IMG/VR virus record: IMGVR_UViG_3300042868_002811
Span: 1 to 21,662 of that record
Reading direction: 5' to 3' (one strand)
Length of the DNA stretch: 21,662 nucleotides
Source: a virus
The translations under genes and the position numbers were made by a program. Positions 1-8,539 of the stretch are shown here, one piece after another; positions within the stretch are counted from its first letter, which is position 1, and each line of letters begins with the position of its first letter. The notes beneath the pieces were generated by a model, which saw nothing but the letters and a program-made list of their open reading frames with translations, was not told the origin of the DNA and did not search any database.

Positions 1-295
1 TCTTGTGCTTACCCTTGCGGTAGAGATGCACGCCTTTTTTCAGCACTGAAACGCCGTGCTTGAATGCGCTAGGGTCGGTGTTGGCATTAAAGCTCGCGAA
101 CGTGTCAGGTGTCACGAGAAACATAGCGTCATCGTAAATTCCACGGTCGTTCTTGCCAACTGCTCCCATCGTGTCGAGATAGTAGCCGCGCACTCCAACT
201 AACACGACGGCGTATTTTTCCGCAATGTCTTTTGGAATCAACTTGGTGATTTCCTGTGCCTTTGCTTGTGGCTTCGATTTAGGAATGATGCTCAT
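1..295 (-). CDS. Conserved phage protein, C-terminus cut by window edge
   Basis: The ATG at 295-293 opens a frame that runs off the left edge, giving 98 visible residues. The start overlaps the stop of the DUF1353 gene by ATGA, so the gene is translationally coupled. Visible segments include VVLVGVRGYYLDTMG, GKNDRGIYDDAMF and SFNANTDPSAF. I recall this pattern from a conserved phage family found near the end of late operons, but I cannot assign a reaction. The stretch RGIYDD and the lysine- and glycine-rich end suggest a soluble cytoplasmic or virion protein. No signal peptide or membrane segment is seen. A role in lysis is possible from its place beside a small membrane protein, but that is inference only; the missing C-terminus is needed to decide. 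Confidence 0.7.
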   Translation of the reverse strand, partial: MSIIPKSKPQAKAQEITKLIPKDIAEKYAVVLVGVRGYYLDTMGAVGKNDRGIYDDAMFLVTPDTFASFNANTDPSAFKHGVSVLKKGVHLYRKGKHK

Positions 296-750
296 AGTGC
301 TTTGCTGTGAACGCTTTTGTCCTTCTGCCAAAAATCCATGCCGAATCCCATCACCGCTTGGTAATACATTTCAGAAAGCGGAAAGCGATCCTTGCGCATG
401 ATCGAGCGGAAAAGCCCGTTGACCTGCTCAAATGTTAGCTTGAAATGCTTGGTTGCAGAGAACTGGAAAAGAACGTCATGCACCAGCGATGCGTGGACGT
501 TGCTAGCCGTGTCGGGCGTTCCGAGCCACACGCCTAGCACTTTGCGTTTGGGGCTGCACCCGTTCCAAGCGTAGCCTGGGGAGATATACAAAATGCCTTC
601 CTCAATCGTTGCCCAGACTCGCCCAGAGCCATCGCAGAACGCCGCGTTGCGATGGAAGAACGGGATCGGCGTGGCGATGATCCTGCGCGTCACAAAGCGA
701 TAGACATTGCTGTCAGTCGTGCGAGCGTAGTCTGTGCCAAGGTGAATCAT
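292..750 (-). CDS. DUF1353 family phage protein
   Basis: The protein has 152 residues. The segment around residues 59-67 (GYAWNGCSP) followed by HASLVHDVLFQ at 86-96 and a helical end containing LFRSIMRKD is the typical layout of DUF1353 (PF07087), a family common in phage late regions. The conserved His and Asp in LVHD look like possible functional residues, but no activity is known to me. The start overlaps the upstream stop by ATGA (747-750) and the stop overlaps the next start the same way. It lies in a run of small genes after the tail fibre, where phages often keep lysis or host-takeover functions. The family call is fairly firm; the function is unknown. Confidence 0.75.
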   Translation of the reverse strand: MIHLGTDYARTTDSNVYRFVTRRIIATPIPFFHRNAAFCDGSGRVWATIEEGILYISPGYAWNGCSPKRKVLGVWLGTPDTASNVHASLVHDVLFQFSATKHFKLTFEQVNGLFRSIMRKDRFPLSEMYYQAVMGFGMDFWQKDKSVHSKAL

Positions 751-953
751 TTTTCAGGTGATTGAATTTTTCTCCAGAAACACCCGTGCGCCCCGCATCC
801 GCCGCTTAGTCGCGTAACGTCTTTTTCAAGTGCTTGGATGCGATACATAAGCAGTGAGTAAATCAATTTACCTAACGCCCCCACGATGCCGCAAAGCGAG
901 AGAAAACCCGTCAATGCCCAGCCGATCGGGATGGTGAAATTTGCTTCATTCAT
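747..953 (-). CDS. Small single-span membrane protein, lysis-type candidate
   Basis: The protein has 68 residues. A hydrophobic helix spans roughly residues 9-36 (glycine-, leucine- and isoleucine-rich), followed by a short amphipathic stretch (YRIQALEKDVTRL) and a Cys-rich tail, GGCGAHGCF. This is the shape of many small phage membrane proteins placed after tail fibre genes, including holin-like and spanin-like proteins. There is no lipobox and only one membrane span, so a class assignment is not possible. It overlaps both neighbours by ATGA. Coding status is well supported by the tight coupling; a lysis role is inferred from position and topology. Confidence 0.65.
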   Translation of the reverse strand: MNEANFTIPIGWALTGFLSLCGIVGALGKLIYSLLMYRIQALEKDVTRLSGGCGAHGCFWRKIQSPEK

Positions 954-1201
954 TGGAAAAGGTCGTCTAGTTGTTCGGGTGTTATTGAGAATTTAGGCGC
1001 AAGGGTAGCGAGCAATTCAGAATTACGTCGAACGGTCGTTTCATATTCCCATGAGTTCTGAGCCAAGGCTCGATCCGTCTCGTTAGGGATTTTTGCAATC
1101 TCATCATCAACCAATGACGGGGTGATGCCAGCGAGTATCAAACGTTGGCGAAACGCCGCCATGCTTAGACTCATTGTGTTTCTATCGAGTTCTGATTTCA
1201 T
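950..1201 (-). CDS. Conserved small phage protein of unknown function
   Basis: The protein has 83 residues, is all-helical in appearance and has no membrane segment. The core, MSLSMAAFRQRLILAGITPSL followed by ALAQNSWEYETTVRR and ITPEQLDDLF, resembles small phage proteins encoded next to tail fibres, for which I know no assigned function. A second in-frame ATG ten codons in (MSLSMAAF) is an alternative start. I keep the first because it overlaps the fibre stop by ATGA at 1198-1201, the pattern used throughout this operon. A chaperone or attachment role with the fibre is possible but not shown. Confidence 0.65.
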   Translation of the reverse strand: MKSELDRNTMSLSMAAFRQRLILAGITPSLVDDEIAKIPNETDRALAQNSWEYETTVRRNSELLATLAPKFSITPEQLDDLFQ

Positions 1202-2955
1202 CCTAGTGCTAGTTTACGGTTTGATATACGGGCAATGATTGAATTGCCAGATGATGGTGCATTTGTTGAGTGAGTCGCTACAACCCATGCTGGCGTGCCA
1301 AGGTTGGCAAAATTTCCGCTAGTAGGGCCACCTGCAAGCGTTGCGCTAGGTGTTGCACTAGGAACCGATGAGGAGCTTGTGGATGAGCCAAACCAAGTAT
1401 GAGCTGTTACCGTTCCATCACTTGCCAGTCGGAGAATGATGTTAAAAAAGCCGTCAAGGTTTCCCGCGCCAAGTCCCGTGTCGATTCCTGTTCCTTCGAC
1501 GTAGGTAGTCCCGTTATGCGCCCAAAGGTTGAACTCTAGTTTGCTGGTGCTGCTATTCCAAGCAATTCGCCATCCAAAGCCCCTGCCAGTAGTCGCGTTA
1601 GCATCTGCCGCAACTGCTGATGCGCCATTTACCATGCCAAATCCACAACGAAAACTTGCGCCGTTCGCTCCCGATCCAAGGTGGTAGATATTACCTGCGC
1701 ATGCCAGCCTGACTGGAATAACGGCATTTGCAGTGCCTGAAACTCCCGGGTTTCTGTTCCAGTTTCTGAAGCGATAAACGTTAGGACGTTGGTTAGCAAG
1801 TAGTGCTGACAACGAAAGACTGTCACCGTCTTGCGATGATGTCGCTGTTCCTAGGTTTGCTGTAAAAACTCCAGCGTCCGATTCTTGGCGCGTCAATAGG
1901 GTAAACAATGACTCAATTTGCAAATCAGCCGATGTGATGTCTAGCGCGTCTCTGTGCGCTGCCGCCGCCCCTGCGCCGTAGGTGTAAGTCGTCGCATTGA
2001 ATGTTGCCGATGTGCCAATCGTCGGACTGGTCAGCGATGGAGATTCAGCAAAAACCAATGATCCGCTTCCCGTTTCGTCTGTCACCGCTGCGGCAAGATT
2101 CGCGCTGCTTGGCGTTGCGAGAAATGTCGCTACGTTTGCCGCTGGGGTTGTTGTCGCTAGCGTTGTAAGCCCTAACACCGTGCGAGCGTCACTGCCTGAC
2201 AATGCAGCTATGTTACTGCCCCCGCCCGATGCCCTGCCAAGTATTGTGTTGTTGCCAACTGACAACGACGATGGCGAACCTGTGCCTGATTGCTGGACTA
2301 ATAGCGAGTGCGCTGGGGTGTATGCTGATTTTAGAACTGTGTCGCCTGATGCTGATACACCTAAAGCCGTTCTATGCGCTGCCGCTGCGCCTGTCCCGTA
2401 GGTGTAGCTTGTGGAGTTAAATGTTGTCGTTCCTGCAATCGTGCCGTCTGTGAGCTTGTCAGGAACTCCCGTGGTGCTTGCTGTTAGTGCCACCGTTCCG
2501 CTTGCGTTTGGGAACGCGATGCTTCTCGCATCGGTAGCCGCTTGACCGCTGAGCTGCACAAAGCCGCCTGAGTTAGTACTTGCCAAAGTAATTGATCCGG
2601 ACGGCACTATGCCCAAATATGCAACGCTCAGATTCGCCGTCCCATCGCTAGTCGTTGCGCTGGTCACGCTGTTTGGACCTGCTGCGCCTGTTGCGCCTGT
2701 TGCTCCTGTCTCTCCCGTATCGCCTCTTGGGATCGTGAAGTTAAACACCGCCGCGCTAGTCGTGCCGCTGTTTGTAACGCTTGCGTTTGTCCCAGCCGAA
2801 CCCGTGGTTGTTGTTCCAACTGCTACGGTTGCTGATGTTCCTGCATCGCCTTTCGGTCCAACATTCAAGCGGATGATCGTCGGTCTGCCAGCGCTGCCAA
2901 GCTCTACTAAATCAGGTCCAGAAAAAGCGCGAATTTCAACTGTTGAGATACTCAT
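1198..2955 (-). CDS. Collagen-like tail fibre or receptor-binding protein
   Basis: The protein has 585 residues. The N-terminus (about 1-40) probably attaches to the tail. A short collagen-like run of Gly-X-Thr/Ala triplets occupies residues 78-94, after a glycine- and threonine-rich segment typical of phage fibre stalks. The middle holds two copies of a segment (ATFN.T.YTYG.GAAAAHR.AL) separated by 140 residues. The C-terminal 230 residues are a separate beta-rich, tryptophan-containing globular domain (GFGWRIAW, FNLWAHNG), a likely receptor-binding or carbohydrate-binding tip. Trimer formation is expected for this class. It follows the small 104-residue gene with an ATGA overlap (2952-2955) and couples to the 83-residue gene downstream. 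The fibre call is confident from composition, repeats and position; the receptor is unknown. Confidence 0.8.
   Translation of the reverse strand: MSISTVEIRAFSGPDLVELGSAGRPTIIRLNVGPKGDAGTSATVAVGTTTTGSAGTNASVTNSGTTSAAVFNFTIPRGDTGETGATGATGAAGPNSVTSATTSDGTANLSVAYLGIVPSGSITLASTNSGGFVQLSGQAATDARSIAFPNASGTVALTASTTGVPDKLTDGTIAGTTTFNSTSYTYGTGAAAAHRTALGVSASGDTVLKSAYTPAHSLLVQQSGTGSPSSLSVGNNTILGRASGGGSNIAALSGSDARTVLGLTTLATTTPAANVATFLATPSSANLAAAVTDETGSGSLVFAESPSLTSPTIGTSATFNATTYTYGAGAAAAHRDALDITSADLQIESLFTLLTRQESDAGVFTANLGTATSSQDGDSLSLSALLANQRPNVYRFRNWNRNPGVSGTANAVIPVRLACAGNIYHLGSGANGASFRCGFGMVNGASAVAADANATTGRGFGWRIAWNSSTSKLEFNLWAHNGTTYVEGTGIDTGLGAGNLDGFFNIILRLASDGTVTAHTWFGSSTSSSSVPSATPSATLAGGPTSGNFANLGTPAWVVATHSTNAPSSGNSIIARISNRKLALG
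1951..2440 (-). repeat. Two diverged direct repeats inside the fibre gene
   Basis: The unit at 1951-2020 recurs at 2371-2440, exactly 420 bases (140 codons) away. Both encode TFN.T.YTYG.GAAAAHR.AL with silent and conservative changes. They look like repeated shaft or junction modules and are a possible substrate for recombination between fibre variants. Confidence 0.75.
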
Positions 2956-3266
2956 GGTCTAAGTTTTAGGTTTCCTCCAGCGATAACAATTGGGTTACTA
3001 TCTTCATCCACTAATAAGACGCGCCAAGTATAATTTCCTGCCAGAACACCATCTGTTGAAGCGTCAACTTCAACGATGCCGCTCGCTGGGGTGGAGATCG
3101 TAGGTGACAAGTCGATCACGTCTGTTTCATCGCGTGGCGATTGCCTCACCCATCCTTCGGCAGTGTAGCCGCTCAGATTGCTTGGTTGTCCCTCATCGTC
3201 GAGGCAAGATAAGCGAAGCGTGATGACTTCGCCGATGTAATACTCAATATTCGCGCCGTCGCTCAT
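2952..3266 (-). CDS. Small beta-rich baseplate or fibre-adaptor protein
   Basis: The protein has 104 residues and is predicted to be mostly beta strand: IEYYIGEVITLRLSC, then NLSGYTAEGWVRQ, a loop, and YTWRVLLVDEDS before the end. This resembles the N-terminal domain of BppU-like baseplate proteins and small immunoglobulin-like tail adaptors, but the match is by pattern only. It is one of the few genes here with a usable Shine-Dalgarno sequence: AGGA at 3274-3277, seven bases from the ATG at 3266. That may permit translation at a rate different from the coupled genes. It sits between the glycosyltransferase gene and the collagen-like fibre, which starts inside its stop codon. A role joining the fibre to the tail tip is plausible. 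Confidence 0.65.
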   Translation of the reverse strand: MSDGANIEYYIGEVITLRLSCLDDEGQPSNLSGYTAEGWVRQSPRDETDVIDLSPTISTPASGIVEVDASTDGVLAGNYTWRVLLVDEDSNPIVIAGGNLKLRP

Positions 3267-3278
3267 GTCCTTTTCCTA

Positions 3279-3989
3279 CTATGCTTTTTGATTTTGTGCA
3301 AGCCTAAAGTTGAAGTCGTTCAATCTCCGCATTGCGAGTGTAATTTCAAGTGCCCGATCTTTCCAGCCGTCTGCTGGTGGATTGCCAAAGGTCAGAACGT
3401 CGAACCTCGCACAGTCCACTGGATCGAATGTTTTCGGCACTGCGGAGAAGGCGCCGCCGTTCGGGTTGAAGTCGTGCAGCTTGTGTCTGATGTTCAAACG
3501 TTTGATTGATTGCCAAATGAGAACGTCCTCTGGTCCGTGTGGATCATTCATCGCCGCTAGATCGTCATGAACCCGGCGAGCTGCGTCACGGGTCAGAGAA
3601 TAGCAACAGCCGAAAGCTTCGCGCCGGTTCATCGTGCTTGAGCATACTCCAGTGCTGATGCCTTGGAAGCTGTCCACTCGCTGAATGATCGTGTCACTGT
3701 CGAGCTTGAAGGCATGTCCCGTGTGCGTGAGCCTCATTGCCTCATACAAGCTCTTTGCGATGCCTGCCGCGCATTCTGTGCCGTTGAGATTGCCGCGGCG
3801 GTTGAAATCACTCTGAAAATACAAGCCGCCTTGTGATTCCACCCATGACCATACGGCATGTCCCATCGGGTGCTTTGCGTCGTCAATGACAACTGGCAAA
3901 AGCCCTGCAATTTTCGCCCCTCTCACGCACTCACGGAGAGGAAGCGAATCTGCTGAGTAGGTGAAAATGCAAGCGGGAATCATCGCCAT
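3279..3989 (-). CDS. GT-A-type glycosyltransferase-like protein
   Basis: The protein has 236 residues. It begins with a strand-helix-strand pattern (PACIFTYSADSLPLRECV, then GLLPVVIDDA) expected of a nucleotide-sugar-binding GT-A fold. A hydrophobic approach to an acidic triad, FKLDSDT, at residues 94-100 supplies a DxD motif (D97, D99) that would bind a divalent metal and the sugar nucleotide. Later GPEDVLIW (152-159) resembles the acidic ED motif that holds the acceptor or catalytic base in several GT-A families. The ATG at 3989 is preferred because GAAGG lies nine bases upstream; a second ATG at 3983 gives an exact ATGA overlap. No membrane span is seen, so a cytoplasmic enzyme is likely. 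Its target could be a tail protein or host surface sugar. The fold call is fairly good; the substrate is unknown. Confidence 0.65.
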   Translation of the reverse strand: MAMIPACIFTYSADSLPLRECVRGAKIAGLLPVVIDDAKHPMGHAVWSWVESQGGLYFQSDFNRRGNLNGTECAAGIAKSLYEAMRLTHTGHAFKLDSDTIIQRVDSFQGISTGVCSSTMNRREAFGCCYSLTRDAARRVHDDLAAMNDPHGPEDVLIWQSIKRLNIRHKLHDFNPNGGAFSAVPKTFDPVDCARFDVLTFGNPPADGWKDRALEITLAMRRLNDFNFRLAQNQKA

Positions 3990-4918
3990 AAGATTGAGCC
4001 TTCGTGGATCTGTATTAGTAAGCCGTTGCCGTCGCTGTATGCAATCGGCACATATTCGAGACTTGAACTATTAGCAGGTAGAGTAGTTGAGAAGAACGGA
4101 CCTGCTACGCTTGTGAAATTGCTGCCTGACTTTGTAATCTCCACATAGACATACCCAAGCTTCGGGAATGCCGGTGAGAGCGTGACCGCCATGTTGAATG
4201 GCTGAGAATCGCCGTATGTCGTCTCACCGTAAGCAGTTGATGTGAAAGTTCCGCTGGGTGAGTCGGGTGAGTAGTCTGCGGATCGTGTCGCAACGTCATC
4301 GGTGCCGTCATTGATCTGCGCGGTGCCGTCTGAATTTGTGGTCAGAAGCCATGTCGTGTTCGTCCACTCGCGAAATCCAGTCAGCGGATATTCGCCGCCC
4401 TGCGCTGTGCCTCTCGATACTAGCACATTCGCCGTGCTGGTGCGTCTCACGCCATCGTAGCTGATGTCGAGCGTAAATGCCGTGCCTCCGTTGTAAGTGT
4501 CCTCTCCGAACGTTGTAGCCGTGAAGGTGCCCACCGGCGCAATGGTGAATGAGCCTGTGAATGTCGCTATCGCCGTGTTTGTCGGGTCAACGATTTCTGC
4601 TGTGCCTGCACCAAAGTCTGCAATAACTTTGTTTCCCACTGAGTCGGTCCATTCGTCAGTGTCCGTTTGTCCGAACCAGCCGACGGGTGATAGCGTAGCG
4701 GTGATCGTGCCAGACGATTTGACGCTGCCCCCGCCACCCCCGAGGAAGATCGGCGCGGCGCTCGTGCTTGTTCGTAAGTCCTCGGTTGCTGTGAGCAATG
4801 ATGTCGGAGTTCCGCCCACGATGTAGTGTGTGCTGGTTGCCGCCTTGAGATCCACGACATAGCCGCCATTACAGAGAATGTTTCCGTTCGAATCAACTGT
4901 GCAAAGAAATTGGGTCAT
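3980..4918 (-). CDS. Duplicated-domain tail tip or fibre protein
   Basis: The protein has 312 residues, rich in Thr, Ser, Gly and Asp, with no membrane segment. A polyglycine hinge (LGGGGGS) near residue 60 separates an N-terminal section from two related beta domains. The halves can be aligned by GTFTATTFGEDTYNGG and GTFTSTAYGETTYGDS, each followed by a hydrophobic beta strand. The last 60 residues form another section ending in EGSILWR. Position directly after the hub protein (ATGA overlap at 4915-4918) and before the glycosyltransferase suggests a tail tip extension or side fibre. Ser/Thr richness would make it a possible glycosylation target, which is inference. Confidence 0.65.
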   Translation of the reverse strand: MTQFLCTVDSNGNILCNGGYVVDLKAATSTHYIVGGTPTSLLTATEDLRTSTSAAPIFLGGGGGSVKSSGTITATLSPVGWFGQTDTDEWTDSVGNKVIADFGAGTAEIVDPTNTAIATFTGSFTIAPVGTFTATTFGEDTYNGGTAFTLDISYDGVRRTSTANVLVSRGTAQGGEYPLTGFREWTNTTWLLTTNSDGTAQINDGTDDVATRSADYSPDSPSGTFTSTAYGETTYGDSQPFNMAVTLSPAFPKLGYVYVEITKSGSNFTSVAGPFFSTTLPANSSSLEYVPIAYSDGNGLLIQIHEGSILWR

Positions 4919-6897
4919 GGATTGAAAACGATGTTGTCTTGTGAAGTTCTGCGGATTTTGTCGGTGAAGCTGCGGTAGTCGAGACGAGGTGGAGTGCCAA
5001 GCGTTAGATCAGTGGTGCCGTTCTTGAGGTCGAGCGTTTCCTCTGCGACCATCGCGCCCATGCTGGCAAGCTCGGATCGTGTGCTGTCAAGGTTGACTTT
5101 GCAGCCTCGGTATCTTGTCCCGCCTGCGGTCTGCTCAGTGATGCGCACGCTGCCTTCATATGGTATGAAATTCATCGTTGTGAGCAAGTTCGATGCAAGG
5201 TTCGCCGGTGGTGAGATGAAAGAGTAATCGGCTGGTGCAAACACCTTCGTTCCGAGGATTCGATACGGGAATCCTGATCTTGTTCTGCCGCCTGTGGACG
5301 TTGAATAAGTTGCAGCTTTAGTAGTTCCATTGTAGCTTGTGATTGTCGCGATATACCAAACATCATTTACCCCGTCAGGCGATATTGGCAATGGGTTTTG
5401 CAAGTATGCAATTCTCATGCCAGTGTAAAATCCATCAATTGAGCTTGCGGTAGTTGCGAGAACTAAAGTGTTAGATGATCCACCCGTTCCGCTTCTTAGC
5501 GTGCCATACATGTGCGGTAGCGTCGAGCTGCTGGTCGTGTAACCTTGCACGGTGTAAGTGCCGCCAACTAGTATGTAGTGGAAATCGCCATCCCAAAATG
5601 AATCTACTTGTGTTCCGCCCAAAGAATCAAGCCATGACGGTTTGCCATCGTTGGAAACATAGCCATTGCCAAGGCTAAAACGCTGGTCTTTCCATTCGTA
5701 AACCCATTGTCCAGAGATGACAATTGGTTTCAAATTGTGTGCCGTAATTGCCCACTCTGGCAAGTTGTCGGAGAGAATGAGTTGTGATCCAAGTGAAGCT
5801 GGCTGTCCTGTGTCATCGGTGACCGACGCCTCTGGTTGCGTGTATTGCACGGAACGAGTCCCGCTGAATGAACCAGTCGAAGGACTTTTGCCAGATGAAT
5901 ATCCGCTGTATTGCCGCTGCCCCTGTTGAATGTTGATCTTGGTAAATCGAAGCCCGTTTGCGACCGCTCCAGCGAATTGAGATGACGATAAAACGAAATC
6001 CTCAAACTGCGTAGCGAGCGGGAAGCCTGTCAGCGTGGCAGAGTCGAAATATTCGCTCGGCAGGAAGGTATCAAGTTCGGGTCCGCTGATTGTCAGCACC
6101 TGAATTTTGCCAACTGTTGCCGTGCCTGACGATTGTGTCTGATAGCTCGTCAATCCGTTTGTGTCGCGTGTGACGTATGGTAGAACCACCTGCGAAACTT
6201 GCAGTTCGATCATCGGGTTGACGTCGAAATCTTCAACGGGTGAGGTGCCAATCGTGAGCGTACGCGTAGTCGCTGCGCTGCGCCTGACGACGTTGAATGT
6301 CGGTGTGGCGTTCGTATAGTCAAAATAGGTCATCGTGTCAGGAACGAGCCTCACAAGCTCACTGATGACCTGTGCGCACGTTGACTGATTGAGCGTGACG
6401 CGCGGGATGTCGAAATACGTTCCAACCGTGCTTCCGCCTGTGATGTTTGCCATCGGCACCCCAAGTGAAACGCTCGTATTAATCGCGGTCTGAATTGCCG
6501 TGGTCAGATTCGTCCCGCTGGTCGCATTGCCGAAAACTCCCGTGATCCGATTTGCACTTGCACCTGCGCCATCGGTCTGGCTCGTGACATAGTTGATGCG
6601 TTCCATGAACCACCAGGCGTTGCTGATCGTGACTGTGATCGAGTTGTTCGATGTCGTTCGGACATTGGTGACGTAACCCGTGAAGAATCGTGAGCCATTG
6701 CGGAAAAGATCGACTCTCTGCGCGTAGGTGGGAATCGTGTAGCTAACGACGTTTTGTGGTGAGATGTTCAGCACCAATTCATCGACTCCGACGCTGCGGA
6801 ACGTGAGCGATGCGTTTTCTACTGCACGCTCTGCCAGCGTCTTGGATGTTGTGTCCCAAGCTTTCCCTGTTTCTCCTGTTATGGTCCAAACTGGCAT
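4915..6897 (-). CDS. Baseplate hub or tail tip protein
   Basis: The protein has 660 residues. The N-terminal 100 residues (strands around LTFRSVGVDELVLNI, QRVDLFRNGSRFFTGYVTNV and SITVTISNAWWFMERI) follow the pattern of the gp27/VgrG-type hub fold, in which a structural protein reports displacement variables in the tail tube axis. The next 200 residues (TCAQVISELVRLVPDTMTYFDY) fit the second part of the same hub. The remainder is beta-rich and probably species-specific. It starts with a TAATG junction at the tape measure stop (shared base 6897) and ends coupled to the 312-residue gene. The place immediately after the tape measure is where siphophages keep Dit, Tal or hub proteins. I see no lysozyme or peptidase motif. 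Confidence 0.7.
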   Translation of the reverse strand: MPVWTITGETGKAWDTTSKTLAERAVENASLTFRSVGVDELVLNISPQNVVSYTIPTYAQRVDLFRNGSRFFTGYVTNVRTTSNNSITVTISNAWWFMERINYVTSQTDGAGASANRITGVFGNATSGTNLTTAIQTAINTSVSLGVPMANITGGSTVGTYFDIPRVTLNQSTCAQVISELVRLVPDTMTYFDYTNATPTFNVVRRSAATTRTLTIGTSPVEDFDVNPMIELQVSQVVLPYVTRDTNGLTSYQTQSSGTATVGKIQVLTISGPELDTFLPSEYFDSATLTGFPLATQFEDFVLSSSQFAGAVANGLRFTKINIQQGQRQYSGYSSGKSPSTGSFSGTRSVQYTQPEASVTDDTGQPASLGSQLILSDNLPEWAITAHNLKPIVISGQWVYEWKDQRFSLGNGYVSNDGKPSWLDSLGGTQVDSFWDGDFHYILVGGTYTVQGYTTSSSTLPHMYGTLRSGTGGSSNTLVLATTASSIDGFYTGMRIAYLQNPLPISPDGVNDVWYIATITSYNGTTKAATYSTSTGGRTRSGFPYRILGTKVFAPADYSFISPPANLASNLLTTMNFIPYEGSVRITEQTAGGTRYRGCKVNLDSTRSELASMGAMVAEETLDLKNGTTDLTLGTPPRLDYRSFTDKIRRTSQDNIVFNP

Positions 6898-8537
6898 TAT
6901 CTAATTGGTGCGGTTCCGTATTTTCCAAGTAGCCTTAGAATCTCTTTGTTTTGCTTTTGCAAATCCCTTCCGAAGTTGTTCATTTGTTGAATCAACATGT
7001 TGACGTTCTGCACGTTAATGTTTTGAGCTGTCGTTGCGCTGCTTGTTACTTGTTGAATGGCGACTGTTGCTTTTCCTGTTTCATTGGCGAGAATCTGATT
7101 ATCCTTCAACAATACTTGTATCGTCGCCAATCCTTCCTGCTGCGCTTGATTTACTGGCGTGATGTTTTCAAACGTTTTTCTGAGCAAATCAGCGTTTGCT
7201 GTTGCTTGCGCTTCTAGCTCATTCGTTTTCCCCGTAATGTATTGCTCTTGCCCTTTTAAGTCGATTCGTTCAAGTGCGCCTGTTACTTCAATGCTGACAT
7301 TTTGCAATGTCAATTCAGACGCTAGCAAGCCTTGAGCCGCTGCGTTCAAATCTTCTTGCAATCTGCCGTTAACAGCGTTTGAGATGGCTGTGATTCGTGC
7401 ATCTAATGCTTTTATTTCAGCATCAAATGGAGTTGATGCAAGTTGTTGTTGCGCTGCGCTTGCCGCATCACTTGGTTTATAAATCGGAACACCAGCGCGA
7501 ATTGATTGCCGCTCATCAATCGTTGTTTCTTTTGATATCTTTTCAAGCTCTTTCTTGCGCTCGCGTAAAGCCTCAAGACGTTTGACCTCAGTATCAAGTT
7601 CTTGCTGACTGAGAACTAAAGCGTGACCACGTTGTGCTAGTTCATCTTGAGCTAAAATCTTAGCTTGCTCTGCTTGCTTTACCTTTTCAATCTCAGCTTG
7701 TTTTTGCTGTTCTTGCTGTAAGAGAATCGCTTCATTTTGTAACTTAATCGAATCGAGTCCTGCTTGCGCATCTGTATAGTCGCCTCTTAGCTTTTTAAGT
7801 TCAATCTCAGCTTGCTTCAGGTTGTTTATTCCAGCAAGCGCTTGATTTGTGAAAAGTTGCTCGCTTGTCGATGCAATTTGAAAGCCTTGCGATAGTAATT
7901 TAGTTAGCTCGATTGCCTCAGCAATAGCATCGCGACCCATGTCGATTTTTTCAGACTGCAATTTACCAGCGTTTTCTGCGATCTTGTCAATTGCGTCAGC
8001 TAGTGTTTGCGCTTTTTCTTCGACAGTCGCCGCGTCATCTCCCATCTTCATGAAGACCCCAGTCGCTGCCGCTCCAATGGCAAGAATGCCACCAAGGATA
8101 GCGCCAGTAGGACCAAATGCTCCAAGTAATTGTGAACCTTGCTGTGCGAGAATAGTAGTTGCAGCAACACCCATCTGAGCTTGAACCGCGATGTCCTGAA
8201 CCTGCAAGCCGACTTGTGCTGCTTTTTGTGAGCGACCTGACGTAGCTTTTGCTAATGCTTGTTGCTCTTGTGCTACAGCTCTTTCTGCTGCTTTAACTCG
8301 TCGTGCTGATTCTTTCTCTGCCTCTACTGTCTTGCGCTTTTCCTCACGAATCACAGCGTCAGCCGCTTTCTTTGCTGCTTGCTCTGCTTTTAGTGCCGCT
8401 CTTTCTTCGGCCGAAATTCTTTTCTTGCTAGTCTTTTCTGCCTCCTCGCCTACTTTTTTTAGACCATCTTCCGTCTGCTTAGCGCCTGTCCCGCTTGCAG
8501 TTGTGTTGATCTTAATATCGACGTTCTTCGCTGCCAT
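6897..8537 (-). CDS. Tail tape measure protein
   Basis: The protein has 546 residues. Residues 25-100 form a long charged Lys/Glu/Ala coiled coil. Residues 108-165 contain LQVQDIAVQAQMGVAA, then LAQQGSQLLGAFGPTG and a Gly/Ala/Ile-rich hydrophobic segment, the classic pattern of siphophage tape measures that form the membrane-interacting part during DNA ejection. The C-terminal two thirds is again Gln/Glu/Lys-rich helix (KQAEIEKVKQAEQ). From the rule of about 0.15 nm per residue, the tail would be roughly 80 nm long. The gene is noticeably less GC-rich than the tube and hub genes around it. It lies one codon after the preceding tail gene and shares base 6897 with the hub gene. Confidence 0.88.
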   Translation of the reverse strand: MAAKNVDIKINTTASGTGAKQTEDGLKKVGEEAEKTSKKRISAEERAALKAEQAAKKAADAVIREEKRKTVEAEKESARRVKAAERAVAQEQQALAKATSGRSQKAAQVGLQVQDIAVQAQMGVAATTILAQQGSQLLGAFGPTGAILGGILAIGAAATGVFMKMGDDAATVEEKAQTLADAIDKIAENAGKLQSEKIDMGRDAIAEAIELTKLLSQGFQIASTSEQLFTNQALAGINNLKQAEIELKKLRGDYTDAQAGLDSIKLQNEAILLQQEQQKQAEIEKVKQAEQAKILAQDELAQRGHALVLSQQELDTEVKRLEALRERKKELEKISKETTIDERQSIRAGVPIYKPSDAASAAQQQLASTPFDAEIKALDARITAISNAVNGRLQEDLNAAAQGLLASELTLQNVSIEVTGALERIDLKGQEQYITGKTNELEAQATANADLLRKTFENITPVNQAQQEGLATIQVLLKDNQILANETGKATVAIQQVTSSATTAQNINVQNVNMLIQQMNNFGRDLQKQNKEILRLLGKYGTAPIR

Positions 8538-8539
8538 GG

